Below the pieces are notes generated by a model. That model did not search any database and was not told the DNA's origin. It saw only the letters and a list, made by a program, of their open reading frames with translations. The position numbers and the translations under genes are program-made. 64,000 bases of DNA from JAPLKX01 sp035530195 (GTDB lineage: Bacteria > Hydrogenedentota > Hydrogenedentia > Hydrogenedentales > SLHB01), in contig DATKVG010000217.1 in NCBI GenBank assembly GCA_035530195.1, forward strand, positions 5,675-69,674. The letters are read 5' to 3'. Below, piece by piece: positions 40,569 to 49,299 of this stretch (within the stretch, counting starts at the first letter, position 1; each line of letters begins with the position of its first letter).

Positions 40569-41683
40569 TCAAGATCTGCTACGTCATCCCGTCTCTCGGC
40601 ATGGGCGGCACCGAACGCCAGCTTATGCATCTCGTGCGGGGCCTGGCGCGCGATTTCGACATCAGCGTCGTCTGCACCCGCCTCGAAGGCGCGCTTGCCG
40701 GCGATGCGCGAAAGGCCGGCGCCAAACTCCGCGTAGTTCCAGCAATAAGCGGGTGGGACTTCCGGTTCCGTGGCCGGTTGCGCGCCTTTCTGCACACGCA
40801 CAGGCCCGACATCCTCCACTCGTTCCTGTTTGGTTTTGACTATTTTGCGAATCTCGCCGCGCGCGACGCCGGCGTTCCGGTCATTATTTCAAGCCGGCGC
40901 CAACTCGCAACCTGGAAAAAAGCCCGACACCTGTTCATCCAGCGGCGGGCCAACCGGCTCGTCGACGCCATCGTCGTCAACAGCCGCGCCGTCGCCGAGT
41001 TTGCCGCCAGGCAGGAATCCGCCGACCCCGCGCTCTACCGCGTCATCCCCAACGGCATCGACCCGCACGAATTCTTCGCCAAACCCGACCTCCGCGTACT
41101 CCGGCTCAGATACAAAATCCCGTTTCACCGCCGCGTCATTGGAATCGTCGCCAATTTCAGCCCCGTAAAAGACCACCAGCTTTTCGTTGCCACCGCACAC
41201 CAACTGCTCCGCAGAAGGGCCGACCTCCATTTCCTCATGGTCGGCGACGGACCGCTCGTGCCCGCAATCGAAAAACTTGTCCGTGCCGGCGGCGCCCCCG
41301 ACTGTTTCACCCGCATCAGCACCGTCAGCGAACTTCCCGACGTGTACGCCCTCATGGACGTCTCCGTGCTGTGCTCGCACGTCGAAGGTTTCCCCAACGC
41401 GGTGCTCGAATCCATGGCCGTGGGAAAGCCCGTCGTCGCGACGGCCGTCGGCGGCATTTGCGAACTGATCCGCGACGGCGAGACCGGCCGCCTGATCCCG
41501 TCACGCGATCCCGCCGATTTCGCCGACGCCATCACCGCGCTGCTTGATCACCCTGATGCCGCCGCACGTATGGGCAAACGGGCCGCCGCCGAAGTCAAAG
41601 CCCGCTACAGCCTCGCCGCAATGGTGGATGCCTACCGGTCGCTCTACACGGGCCTGCTGGCACGAAAACGGGCAGGGGCGTAG
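40565..41683 (+). CDS. Glycosyltransferase family 4
   Basis: The protein has 372 residues. MIKICYVIPSLGMGGTERQL is the classic GT4 opening (GGxE/GTER). VIPNGIDPHEFF, VANFSPVKDHQLFV, VGDGPL and CSHVEGFPNAVLESMAVGKP with the EGFPNAVLE active-site block, then GGICELIRDGETGRLIPSRD. ATG 40565 overlaps the previous stop; GGGAGGTGGC upstream is a ribosome binding site. Middle gene of the polysaccharide cluster. Confidence 0.92.
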   Translation: MIKICYVIPSLGMGGTERQLMHLVRGLARDFDISVVCTRLEGALAGDARKAGAKLRVVPAISGWDFRFRGRLRAFLHTHRPDILHSFLFGFDYFANLAARDAGVPVIISSRRQLATWKKARHLFIQRRANRLVDAIVVNSRAVAEFAARQESADPALYRVIPNGIDPHEFFAKPDLRVLRLRYKIPFHRRVIGIVANFSPVKDHQLFVATAHQLLRRRADLHFLMVGDGPLVPAIEKLVRAGGAPDCFTRISTVSELPDVYALMDVSVLCSHVEGFPNAVLESMAVGKPVVATAVGGICELIRDGETGRLIPSRDPADFADAITALLDHPDAAARMGKRAAAEVKARYSLAAMVDAYRSLYTGLLARKRAGA

Positions 41684-41687
41684 CGCC

Positions 41688-43550
41688 ATGTGCGGCATCT
41701 GCGGCATCTGCTACTCCGACAGGTCCAAGCGGCCCGACCTCCACGCGCTCGCGCGGATGAACAACGCCATGGCGCACCGCGGGCCCGACGATGCCGGCCT
41801 GTGGGACGGCGGCCACGTGGCGCTGGCGATGCGGCGCCTCAGTATTCTGGACCTTCCCGGCGGCCATCAGCCCATGGCCAACGAGGATGAATCGATCCGG
41901 CTCGTGTTCAACGGCGAGATTTACAACTTCCAGGAGTTGCGGGCCGGCCTCGAGAAAACCGGACATGTGTTCCGCACCAACTCTGACACCGAAGTCATCG
42001 TCCACGCCTACGAACAGTACGGCGACGACTGCCTCAGCCGCCTCAACGGCATGTTTGTTTTCGCCCTCTACGACGCCCGACGCGACCGCCTCCTGATCGC
42101 GCGCGACCGCCTCGGCATCAAGCCGCTCTTTTATACCGTCAACGGCGGCGCGCTCGTCTTTGCCTCCGAACTGGGCGCGCTCGTGCAATCCGGGCGCGTC
42201 GAGAAAAAAGTCAACCCGGCGGCGCTCGACGCCTATTTCACGTTCCTCTACATTCCCGCGCCCGACACCATCTATGAAAATGTCCGCAAACTTCGGCCCG
42301 CGCACAAACTCGTGTTCGAGCGCGGCGCCGTGTCGACTTCGCAATATTGGCGCCTCCGGTTCGAGCCCGATGATTCGTGGACGCTCGATTCCGCCGCCGA
42401 AAGATACCTCGAACTGGCCCGCGACGCCGTCCGGCTCCAGCGCATCAGCGACGTGCCGCTCGGGGCGCTCCTGAGCGGCGGCATCGACTCCAGTTCGGTG
42501 GTCGCGCTCCTCAGCGAGTGCACCGACAGGCCCGTCAAAACCTTTTCTATCGGTTTTGACGACGCCCACGCTAACGAACTCGAATGGGCCAGAATCGCCG
42601 CACAAAGGTTCAACACCGACCACACCGAAGAAATCTTGGCCCCGGATATCGCCGGTTTTGCCCGTAAAATCGCCCCGCATTTCGGCGAGCCGTTTGCCGA
42701 TTCGTCCGCCGTACCCACCTGGCTCGTATCGTCCGTGGCACGCCGCCACGTCACTGTCGCCCTGTCCGGCGACGGCGGCGACGAGTGTTTCGCCGGCTAC
42801 GAATGGACCAAAATGAACCGGCACGTGGCCGCCGTCAGAAACATCCCCGCGCCGCTGCGCAACATCGCAGCCGCCGCGCTTGCCGCACTGCCCTCCGATC
42901 CGCGCCTGCAAAAGGTAATACGCGTCCTCTACGACGCCCGGCTGATCCCGCGCGACGCGTTCCGCCGCCGCCTGACCTGCTTTCCTCCCAGCCTCAAAAC
43001 GCGCCTGTACCAGCCGGACTTCGCCACGAGCCTGCGCAAGCCATTCATCGACCGATTCAATGAACATGCCGACGCGGGACCGACCGACCCCGATAACTGG
43101 ATGCTCTACCAAGACACCGTCATGTACCTGCCCGACGACATCCTCACCAAGGTCGACAGGACCAGCATGGCCAACTCGATCGAGGCCCGCGTGCCTCTGC
43201 TCGACCACAGAATCGTCGAGTTTGCCGCAACCCTGCCGTTCTCGCTCAAGCTGGACCGCGGCGTGTCGAAGCGCGTGGTCAAGCACGCCCTGCAAAACAT
43301 CCTGCCGCCCGAACTGCTCGTTCAGCGCAAGCGCGGGTTTGCCGTGCCGATCCATCGGTGGTTCCGCGGCGGCCTGCGCGCGCCGTTCGAGCAAGCCGTT
43401 CTGGCGCCCGGCAGCCGGTGCACCCAATTCATCGAACCTGCCGTAGCCCGGATGCTGCTCGACCAACACCTCGCCGGCCGCGAAAACTACGGCCACCATC
43501 TCTGGGCGCTCCTCATGCTCGAATACTGGATGGAATCCGCCAACGTGTAG
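41688..43550 (+). CDS. asnB: Asparagine synthase (glutamine-hydrolysing), polysaccharide-cluster type
   Basis: The protein has 620 residues from ATG 41688, four nt after the glycosyltransferase stop. MCGICGICY exposes the N-terminal nucleophile Cys2 of the class II amidotransferase; NAMAHRGPDDAG, GEIYNFQELR and RDRLGIKPLFY follow. The synthetase domain has the ATP pyrophosphatase loop LSGGIDSSSVVALL and SGDGGDECFAGY. Such AsnB copies within glycan clusters may amidate sugars or peptidoglycan rather than make free asparagine. Confidence 0.93.
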   Translation: MCGICGICYSDRSKRPDLHALARMNNAMAHRGPDDAGLWDGGHVALAMRRLSILDLPGGHQPMANEDESIRLVFNGEIYNFQELRAGLEKTGHVFRTNSDTEVIVHAYEQYGDDCLSRLNGMFVFALYDARRDRLLIARDRLGIKPLFYTVNGGALVFASELGALVQSGRVEKKVNPAALDAYFTFLYIPAPDTIYENVRKLRPAHKLVFERGAVSTSQYWRLRFEPDDSWTLDSAAERYLELARDAVRLQRISDVPLGALLSGGIDSSSVVALLSECTDRPVKTFSIGFDDAHANELEWARIAAQRFNTDHTEEILAPDIAGFARKIAPHFGEPFADSSAVPTWLVSSVARRHVTVALSGDGGDECFAGYEWTKMNRHVAAVRNIPAPLRNIAAAALAALPSDPRLQKVIRVLYDARLIPRDAFRRRLTCFPPSLKTRLYQPDFATSLRKPFIDRFNEHADAGPTDPDNWMLYQDTVMYLPDDILTKVDRTSMANSIEARVPLLDHRIVEFAATLPFSLKLDRGVSKRVVKHALQNILPPELLVQRKRGFAVPIHRWFRGGLRAPFEQAVLAPGSRCTQFIEPAVARMLLDQHLAGRENYGHHLWALLMLEYWMESANV

Positions 43551-43555
43551 GGATC

Positions 43556-43584
43556 TTGCAGTAGACCCCCGGAGGCGATAGGAT
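43556..43584 (+). promoter_or_regulatory. Candidate promoter of the kinase gene
   Basis: TTGCAG at 43556-43561, 17-nt spacer, TAGGAT at 43579-43584. The leader to ATG 43619 would be about 28 nt and includes GAAGGT. Confidence 0.5.
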
Positions 43585-43618
43585 GGGGTGGCGCAAGATC
43601 GCCTGAAGGTAAGCCCTA

Positions 43619-45688
43619 ATGGCCAGGATCAAATGTCCAAAGTGCGATTTCATCAATGAAGAGGGCCGGCCAACGTGTTCCCGCTGCGGGAATACGCTGC
43701 CCCTCGTCAAAATCCAGGCTGTCGCGCCCCCACCCCCGCCCGAGCGCCGACACCCCGAGATGAACCAGATCCAGTTCCGCCGAGGGCAGGTGGTCGCCGG
43801 ACGGTACACCGTCCTCAGCATGATCGGCCGCGGCGGCATGGGGTGCATCTACCACGTCCGCGACAACGCCCTCCACGAGGAAGTCGCACTCAAAACCCTC
43901 CTGCCACAGTTCGTCCGCGACAAAATGGTCGTCGAACGGTTCTTCAACGAAGCCCGCATCGCCCGCGCACTCTCCCACCCAAACATCGTGCGCGTACATG
44001 ACATCGGCGTCACCGGCGAAATCATCTACATCTCCATGGAGTTGGTTCGCGGCAAATCGTTGCGCAGCATGCTCGAAACTTCCGTTACCGAAGACTATAT
44101 CCCCTTTAAACAGGCACTGAAGATCACCGACCAACTCTGCGCCGCGCTCGATTATGCCCACCGACATACCATTCACCGCGACATCAAGCCCGAAAACGTC
44201 ATGGTGTGCGACGACGGGACCGTCAAGCTCATGGACTTCGGCATCTCGAAGCTGATGGATTCCTCGCGGCTCACCGGCACCTCGATCATCATGGGCACCC
44301 CCATGTATATGTCCCCCGAGCAGTTGAGAAACAGCGCCAACGTCGACGCACGCGCCGACATCTACAGCATCGGCGTCATGCTCTACGAACTCCTCACCGG
44401 CAACCTCCCCACCAGCCTCTCAAAGCCGGCCTCGCAGATCACCCGCGGAATCCCCGCCGCGGTCGATAACATTGTCGCAAAATGTGTCGAGCCCGATCCC
44501 GAAAAAAGGTTTCAATCCGCGGCCGACTTGCGGGCCGCACTCGAACAGTTCGTCACCGACGGCAAACCCGCACGGACACACAGAACACGCAACGGTACCA
44601 TCCTCGATGAAGACGATGAGACCGCGGAGGGGGCGCCGTGGGGGCGCCGCATCGTCGGCGGGTTGCTCATCGCCGTGATCGCCGGCCTCACCGCGGCGGG
44701 CTTTTATACGCTCGAAGTGGCGCGCCGCGCTCAAATCGAAAATGCCCTGGCGGCGACAGCCGGGCCGCAAATGGAGCTAGAGCCGGGCCAGGTTTTCAAA
44801 CGGTTGGCGGAACTTCGCGGGCGCCTGCGCAACCTGCTCGCCGAGGTCGCCGCCAACGACGACTTTGCCGCTAAAGTGCTGGCCGGCGCCGACGCGGCCT
44901 GGGAAAAGGCCGCGGCTGCCGCCGCCCAGGACCCCGCCGCCGCCATGGAACCCGCGCAGGTGGCGCTGCAGGCCTATCTGGGCCCGCTGACGGCCCCGCA
45001 GGGAATGGTGTTCGTGCCGCCGGGAAACACCTTCATCGCCGGCACGCCCGTCTCGGTCAAAGGCTTTTTCATCGATGCCACCGAGGTCACTGTCGCCGAT
45101 TACCTGCTGTTCTGCATATCCAAGAACTGGATCCCACCATACGATGGTCTGGCCGCGGCGCCACAAGACATCCCGGTGTCCGGCGTCACCTTCTACGATG
45201 CCCTCGCCTATGCCGCGTGGAAAAAGAAATCCCTGCCAACCGAGCCGCAGTGGGCCCGCGCCGCCTATGGCGACACCAGCCTATTCTATCCGTGGGAAGG
45301 CGGCGCGTGGCAAGACGGGGCCGCAAATACACTCGGTGGCGATGACGGCCAGGAATACGCCGCGCCGGTGAAATCGTTCCAAACCGACAGGAGCTGGGTC
45401 GGTTGCTACGACATGGTCGGCAACGTCGCCGAATGGACCCGGTCGATGTACTCGGAAGCGCCGTACGACCCCGCTGACGGGCGCGAAGACTTGGCCGCCA
45501 TTACGTTTGGCTCGCTGCTCACGATCCGCGGGGGTTCGTTCATGGGCAAGGAAATGACCTTGCAGACGCGCGTTCCTTACGCCTACGAAGGCGCGTGGGG
45601 AAACCTCGGATTCCGCTGCGTCACCGAAATGCCCAACAGCATCGAAGGCCTGCGCACCCTCGCCGAAAAAATCCTCACAGGCCGATAG
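43619..45688 (+). CDS. Membrane Ser/Thr protein kinase with zinc ribbon and extracytoplasmic FGE-type domain
   Basis: The protein has 689 residues. A zinc ribbon (CPKC at 6-9, CSRC at 20-23) starts the chain. The Hanks kinase domain (about 62-320) has GRGGMG, Lys92, HRDIKPENV (186-194) and DFG (206-208). A membrane helix (about 345-365) leads outside to a coiled segment (LAELRGRLRNLLAEVAANDD) and a formylglycine-generating-enzyme-like domain from 465: MVFVPPGNTFIAG, FFIDATEVTVADYLLF, LPTEPQWARAAYGD, MVGNVAEWTRSMY, IRGGSFMGKEM, NLGFRCV. In related kinases such domains act as ligand or peptide sensors; true FGE cysteines are not visible. Likely an envelope receptor kinase. Confidence 0.9.
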   Translation: MARIKCPKCDFINEEGRPTCSRCGNTLPLVKIQAVAPPPPPERRHPEMNQIQFRRGQVVAGRYTVLSMIGRGGMGCIYHVRDNALHEEVALKTLLPQFVRDKMVVERFFNEARIARALSHPNIVRVHDIGVTGEIIYISMELVRGKSLRSMLETSVTEDYIPFKQALKITDQLCAALDYAHRHTIHRDIKPENVMVCDDGTVKLMDFGISKLMDSSRLTGTSIIMGTPMYMSPEQLRNSANVDARADIYSIGVMLYELLTGNLPTSLSKPASQITRGIPAAVDNIVAKCVEPDPEKRFQSAADLRAALEQFVTDGKPARTHRTRNGTILDEDDETAEGAPWGRRIVGGLLIAVIAGLTAAGFYTLEVARRAQIENALAATAGPQMELEPGQVFKRLAELRGRLRNLLAEVAANDDFAAKVLAGADAAWEKAAAAAAQDPAAAMEPAQVALQAYLGPLTAPQGMVFVPPGNTFIAGTPVSVKGFFIDATEVTVADYLLFCISKNWIPPYDGLAAAPQDIPVSGVTFYDALAYAAWKKKSLPTEPQWARAAYGDTSLFYPWEGGAWQDGAANTLGGDDGQEYAAPVKSFQTDRSWVGCYDMVGNVAEWTRSMYSEAPYDPADGREDLAAITFGSLLTIRGGSFMGKEMTLQTRVPYAYEGAWGNLGFRCVTEMPNSIEGLRTLAEKILTGR

Positions 45689-45699
45689 ATTCCCATCGT

Positions 45700-46413
45700 C
45701 TACGCCAACAGGCCCGGCAGAATCTCCAAGAACTCCTGCCAATTACTAAACACGTAATCCGCCCGCGTATCGTTTGCATGGGCGGCGTTTGCCGCCGTAA
45801 ACAACGCGGCCTTCGCGCCAACCCCTTGCGCACCCGACACGTCCGTGTACTCGAGGTCGCCGATATGCAGCAACTCGTCCGGCTTCACGCCCAACGTCCC
45901 GGCCGTCGCCTCAAACATCGCCGCATGCGGTTTCGACACGCCCACGCGATCCGAAAACGTGATCGCCGTGAAATGCTCCGTGAACCCGTGCCGGTCCAGG
46001 ATGTACTCGAGCGACGAGCCGGGGCTCACGCCCGTGTCCGAGATCAATCCTATCGGCACGACGGCCGCCGCCGCTTTGACAGCTTCAATCGCGCCCTCGA
46101 TCGGCACCGGGCTGTAGACGATGACAGCCGTTGCAAACACTTTTTCCAGCGCCTCCGCCACGGGCGCCTCGATTTCGCGCCCCAGCGCCTCGCCCACCAT
46201 GCGCACCGCGTCGCCCGGCCCGGACGTCCGCTGCTCTTCCCGATGGCGTCGGCCGAATTCGGCCCACACCGTCTTCAGCGCGTCCGCGGCTTCCTCTTCG
46301 CTCACCTCGCACATCTTGGACACCGCGCTGATCCGAATTTCCTGCCGAGCGGCGCTGTTGGCCTCGCGGAACAGGGTGTTCCAGAAATCAAACGTGACCG
46401 CCCGGATGGACAT
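45700..46413 (-). CDS. HAD-superfamily hydrolase
   Basis: The protein has 237 residues. Motif I is FDFWNTLF (DxWNT instead of DxDGT, so the second Asp is Trp), motif II Ser/Thr in GLISDTG, motif III Lys in VGVSKPHAAMFEA and motif IV HIGDLEYTDVSGAQGVG. The order and cap fit subfamily IA phosphatases and dehalogenase-like enzymes; the substituted motif I is also seen in family members annotated as haloacid-type hydrolases. Convergent with the kinase gene, 11 nt apart. AGGGGAGAG precedes ATG 46413. Confidence 0.87.
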   Translation of the reverse strand: MSIRAVTFDFWNTLFREANSAARQEIRISAVSKMCEVSEEEAADALKTVWAEFGRRHREEQRTSGPGDAVRMVGEALGREIEAPVAEALEKVFATAVIVYSPVPIEGAIEAVKAAAAVVPIGLISDTGVSPGSSLEYILDRHGFTEHFTAITFSDRVGVSKPHAAMFEATAGTLGVKPDELLHIGDLEYTDVSGAQGVGAKAALFTAANAAHANDTRADYVFSNWQEFLEILPGLLA

Positions 46414-46637
46414 AACTCTCCCCTGGCCTACCCGGCCACGCCCGTGTAACGCCTTTTATACAATGCTCCTTACTGCGTCCTACTCAGCCCGTTATGGTAA
46501 CACGAGGGCCCGGCTTCGGTCGAACATGCCCTCGGAATCAGGCGCGGTGTGGCGCGTGTTACAAAACCGGTGTCTGCGGCGCGACGTATCACCATCGTCA
46601 TCATCCAAATCGCCGTCCTATAACCCTCCGGTACCGG

Positions 46638-46666
46638 TTGACACGACCTGACCGCTATGATAAAAC
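46638..46666 (+). promoter_or_regulatory. Candidate promoter of the CPBP protease gene
   Basis: TTGACA at 46638-46643, 17-nt spacer, TAAAAC at 46661-46666. If correct, transcription starts near 46673, so translation must begin at ATG 46708 and not at the in-frame ATG 46657. Apart from this the gap 46414-46707 shows nothing recognisable. Confidence 0.45.
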
Positions 46667-46707
46667 GTCTACCGAAAACAGCCTCATCCACGCCACGGGG
46701 GTTCCGC

Positions 46708-47502
46708 ATGACTGAAGACTCGCAACAGCTTAATGAGACCGCTGTGCCCGCCGCATCTGATGAAGCCGCGCCGGACACGCCTCCCGCAATGCCTGCAGTA
46801 GTCCGAGACGGGCCGGGGGGTTGGGCGCTGATGGTGGCGGTCCTCCTGAACTGGGCCGCGATACTTGCCGTCACGTTTCTGGTCTTGCATTTGTCAGGCG
46901 GCACGATCGAGCAGGCCGGCGAAATGAGCTCCCTGAACGTACTCGTCATTTCGCTGCTGAGCACGCTCATCACGTTCTCAATTGTCTGGTATTTTGCATG
47001 CCGCCGGTACGGCAAATCCCTGAGGGACGGATTGCTGTTGAAAGGCGCGGAACGGAAGACGCTCAAGAAATGGGCATACATTTCAATATTCGCGGGGTGC
47101 ATGGCCGCCGCCGCCTTGGCTCTCGCCGGTGAAGAAGAGGGTTTTCTGCTCGATCTTGTCAAGCAGCCCGGCGGTTTGGCCGCTTTGATCCTGATGGCGA
47201 TTCTGCTCCCGCCGTTCGAAGAGGCCTACTACCGCGGCCTGATCCAGCCTGTCCTTACGCGCAAAATAGGCGCAGTCGCGGTGCCGTTGACGGCCCTCTG
47301 GTTCACATCCGCGCACCTCGCCCAACTCTGGGGCAATTGGCCCGGGGTGGCCGTCATCGCCACGATGGCACTCCTCTGGTCGCTACTACGGCGCCGGTAC
47401 AACTCGCTGTTGCCCTCGATCGTCTCGCACTGGTGCTACAACACCACGCTCGTCGTCATCACGGTTGGCCAGGTGCTGGTTGCGTCCATCGGCGGGGCTT
47501 GA
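46708..47502 (+). CDS. CPBP-family (CAAX-like) intramembrane metalloprotease
   Basis: The protein has 264 residues from ATG 46708 (281 from 46657). Several membrane helices carry the Abi/CPBP motifs: EEAYYRGLIQP (EExxxR), FTSAHLAQLWG (FxxxH) and HWCYNTTLV (HxxxN/D). These residues form the glutamate-type active site of Rce1-like proteases. The family includes prenyl-protein proteases and bacteriocin-immunity proteins; the substrate here is unknown. Convergent with the PEBP gene, 9 nt apart. Confidence 0.9.
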   Translation: MTEDSQQLNETAVPAASDEAAPDTPPAMPAVVRDGPGGWALMVAVLLNWAAILAVTFLVLHLSGGTIEQAGEMSSLNVLVISLLSTLITFSIVWYFACRRYGKSLRDGLLLKGAERKTLKKWAYISIFAGCMAAAALALAGEEEGFLLDLVKQPGGLAALILMAILLPPFEEAYYRGLIQPVLTRKIGAVAVPLTALWFTSAHLAQLWGNWPGVAVIATMALLWSLLRRRYNSLLPSIVSHWCYNTTLVVITVGQVLVASIGGA

Positions 47503-47511
47503 TCCCTTGCC

Positions 47512-48057
47512 CTATCTCTTGTACCGGCCCATCAGTTGCGTTTCCGCCAGGATGTGGCCTTCCATCGCCTTGACGAGGTCCGCCTTTTTTGCGCCCGGCT
47601 GCACGTCAAGCTCCGCATCCAGCGCGTACAGCTTGAAATAATACCGGTGGTCCGAGCCTTTCGGGGGCATCGGCCCGCCATAGCCGGTCCTGTTGAAGTT
47701 AGTGGTGCCCTGTTTCATGCCGTCCACCGTCTTCGACGTCGGCACCCCTTCCGGCAACTCGCGCACGTCCGGCTTGATTCCCCATGCCACCCAATGCACC
47801 CACGTGCCCATCGGCGCGTCGGGATCGTCCGCGATCAGGGCAAAACTCTTCGTACCCTCCGGCGGGTCCGTCCATTTCAGCGGCGGCGACACGTCTTTCC
47901 CCTCGCCCGTGTATTTCGCAGGAATATACTCCCTCTCCTTGAATGCCGTGCTGGTCATCTTGAATTGCATGTCTTTTCCTCCTTTTTCTGCACTGTTTGC
48001 CCACCCCATCGCAACAACCACCATGCTCCCGGCCAACAAAACCGCCCAGTGTTTCAT
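47512..48057 (-). CDS. Secreted YbhB/YbcL-type PEBP protein
   Basis: The protein has 181 residues with a signal peptide (KHWAVLLAGSMVVVAMGWANS). The phosphatidylethanolamine-binding fold shows SPPLKWTDPPEGTKSFALIA, DDPDAPMGTWVHWVAW (the DPDAP...HW ligand pocket) and GGPMPPKGSDHRYYFKLYAL. Bacterial members are called Raf-kinase-inhibitor-like, but their function is not established. GAGGGAGGGCGGGAA precedes ATG 48057. Confidence 0.92.
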   Translation of the reverse strand: MKHWAVLLAGSMVVVAMGWANSAEKGGKDMQFKMTSTAFKEREYIPAKYTGEGKDVSPPLKWTDPPEGTKSFALIADDPDAPMGTWVHWVAWGIKPDVRELPEGVPTSKTVDGMKQGTTNFNRTGYGGPMPPKGSDHRYYFKLYALDAELDVQPGAKKADLVKAMEGHILAETQLMGRYKR

Positions 48058-48180
48058 TTCCCGCCCTCCCTCTCGGTATCACCACCATTAAACTAAGACA
48101 TCGGTTGGACCCGGATCAAATCCCCCCAACGGCGCGTTTCCAACTGGCATTGCCCGCGCGCAATCCTTTATTGTTCCCGC

Positions 48181-49299
48181 ATGACGTTCCGCGAAACCAA
48201 TCTGAGCGTATTCCGCCGCGAGCCATACTTCGGCGTGTTGTGGCAGCCGCGAATCGAGCACTGGTACCACACCAACCGCGACGCCGGAACACTCCCCGAA
48301 CGCTACCGCGGGATGACGATGCTCGAGGTGTTCGACGACCTCGGCTGCAGCGCGCGCCCGTACTGGGCCTTCAACGAGTGTTTCCATTACGACCCGCCGG
48401 AGGACCTGCGCCGCGAGGAGCACCGCGATGGCGACAAGACCACGGTGATCGACCACACGCCCGCAGGCGATCTCGTGACCGTCCTACAGCAGACGTCGGT
48501 CGCGTCGCACACACTCAAGTACCCCGTTGAGACGCCCGAAAACTTCCGCGCCATCGAGTGGGTCCTCAAGCACAAACGGGTCTGGTTCGACCCTCAAGCC
48601 TACGCCAGGGCATGCAACGAAATCGGCGACAGAGGCGCGCCCGCCATTTTCATACCGCGCATCAACATCATGCGCATCATGATCGAGTTTATGGGCTTCG
48701 AAAACGGAACCACCGCCCTGTACCTTTATCCCGCCGAAATGGATCGCCTGATCGACGCCATCAACGAGAGCGACGACGCCGTCCTCGAGACCATCGCAAA
48801 ATCCCCCGTCGAGATCGTCAACTTCGGCGACAACGTCCACCAGGCTCTGTGCGCGCCGCCCATTTTCGAGAAGTACGTCCTGCCCGAATATGTCCGCCGA
48901 AACAAGCGGCTGCACGACGCCGGCAAAAAAACCTACCCACACTGGGACGGCGACTGCCGGCAATTGCTGCCATACGCGCGCGACTGCGGGTTCGACGGCA
49001 TCGAAGCCATCACGCCGGTCCCGCAGGGAGATGTGACGCTCGAAGAGGTGCGCGACGCGTTGAACGGCCTCATCCTCCTCGACGGAATACCCTGCACCGA
49101 CTTCTTGGCCACGGAACCAATCGAGAGCCTGGTGGAAAACACCTGTAAATGCGTCGAGTACTTCTGGCCGAACCTTATTCTCGGGATCAGCGACGAGATC
49201 TCGCCGGTGGGCGATATCGAGCGGGTGAGGCTGGTGAGCGAAATCTGCGCCGGCGAATGCCGCGGCTACTGCCGGCAAAGCGAAGGAGCCAAATCGTGA
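48181..49299 (+). CDS. Uroporphyrinogen-decarboxylase-superfamily protein (methyltransferase-like, not HemE)
   Basis: The protein has 372 residues with a TIM-barrel pattern: GCSARPYWAFNECF, IFIPRINIMRIMIEFMGFEN, VNFGDNVHQALCAPPIFEKY, HWDGDCRQLLPYARDCGFDG, EAITPVPQGDVTLEEV. The segment HWDGD...LLPYARDCGFDGIEA is typical of the URO-D/MtaA group that handle methyl-corrinoids or unknown catabolic steps. The HemE N-terminal Arg motif is missing, so heme synthesis is unlikely. The C-terminus has three Cys residues (CAGECRGYC). TATTGT ends 6 nt before ATG 48181, again a possible leaderless start. Coupled by GTGA to the next gene. Confidence 0.8.
   Translation: MTFRETNLSVFRREPYFGVLWQPRIEHWYHTNRDAGTLPERYRGMTMLEVFDDLGCSARPYWAFNECFHYDPPEDLRREEHRDGDKTTVIDHTPAGDLVTVLQQTSVASHTLKYPVETPENFRAIEWVLKHKRVWFDPQAYARACNEIGDRGAPAIFIPRINIMRIMIEFMGFENGTTALYLYPAEMDRLIDAINESDDAVLETIAKSPVEIVNFGDNVHQALCAPPIFEKYVLPEYVRRNKRLHDAGKKTYPHWDGDCRQLLPYARDCGFDGIEAITPVPQGDVTLEEVRDALNGLILLDGIPCTDFLATEPIESLVENTCKCVEYFWPNLILGISDEISPVGDIERVRLVSEICAGECRGYCRQSEGAKS

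Noticed and set aside
41595..43499. 634-codon minus-strand frame opposite asnB
   Set aside because: Antisense shadow of a clear asparagine synthase; no domain and no start signals.
46470..47162. 230-codon minus-strand frame over the CPBP protease gene
   Set aside because: The plus-strand frame has all CPBP motifs; the minus frame has none.
48181..49299. Calling the UroD-like gene hemE
   Set aside because: The conserved N-terminal Arg-rich substrate motif of uroporphyrinogen decarboxylase is absent and no heme genes are near.
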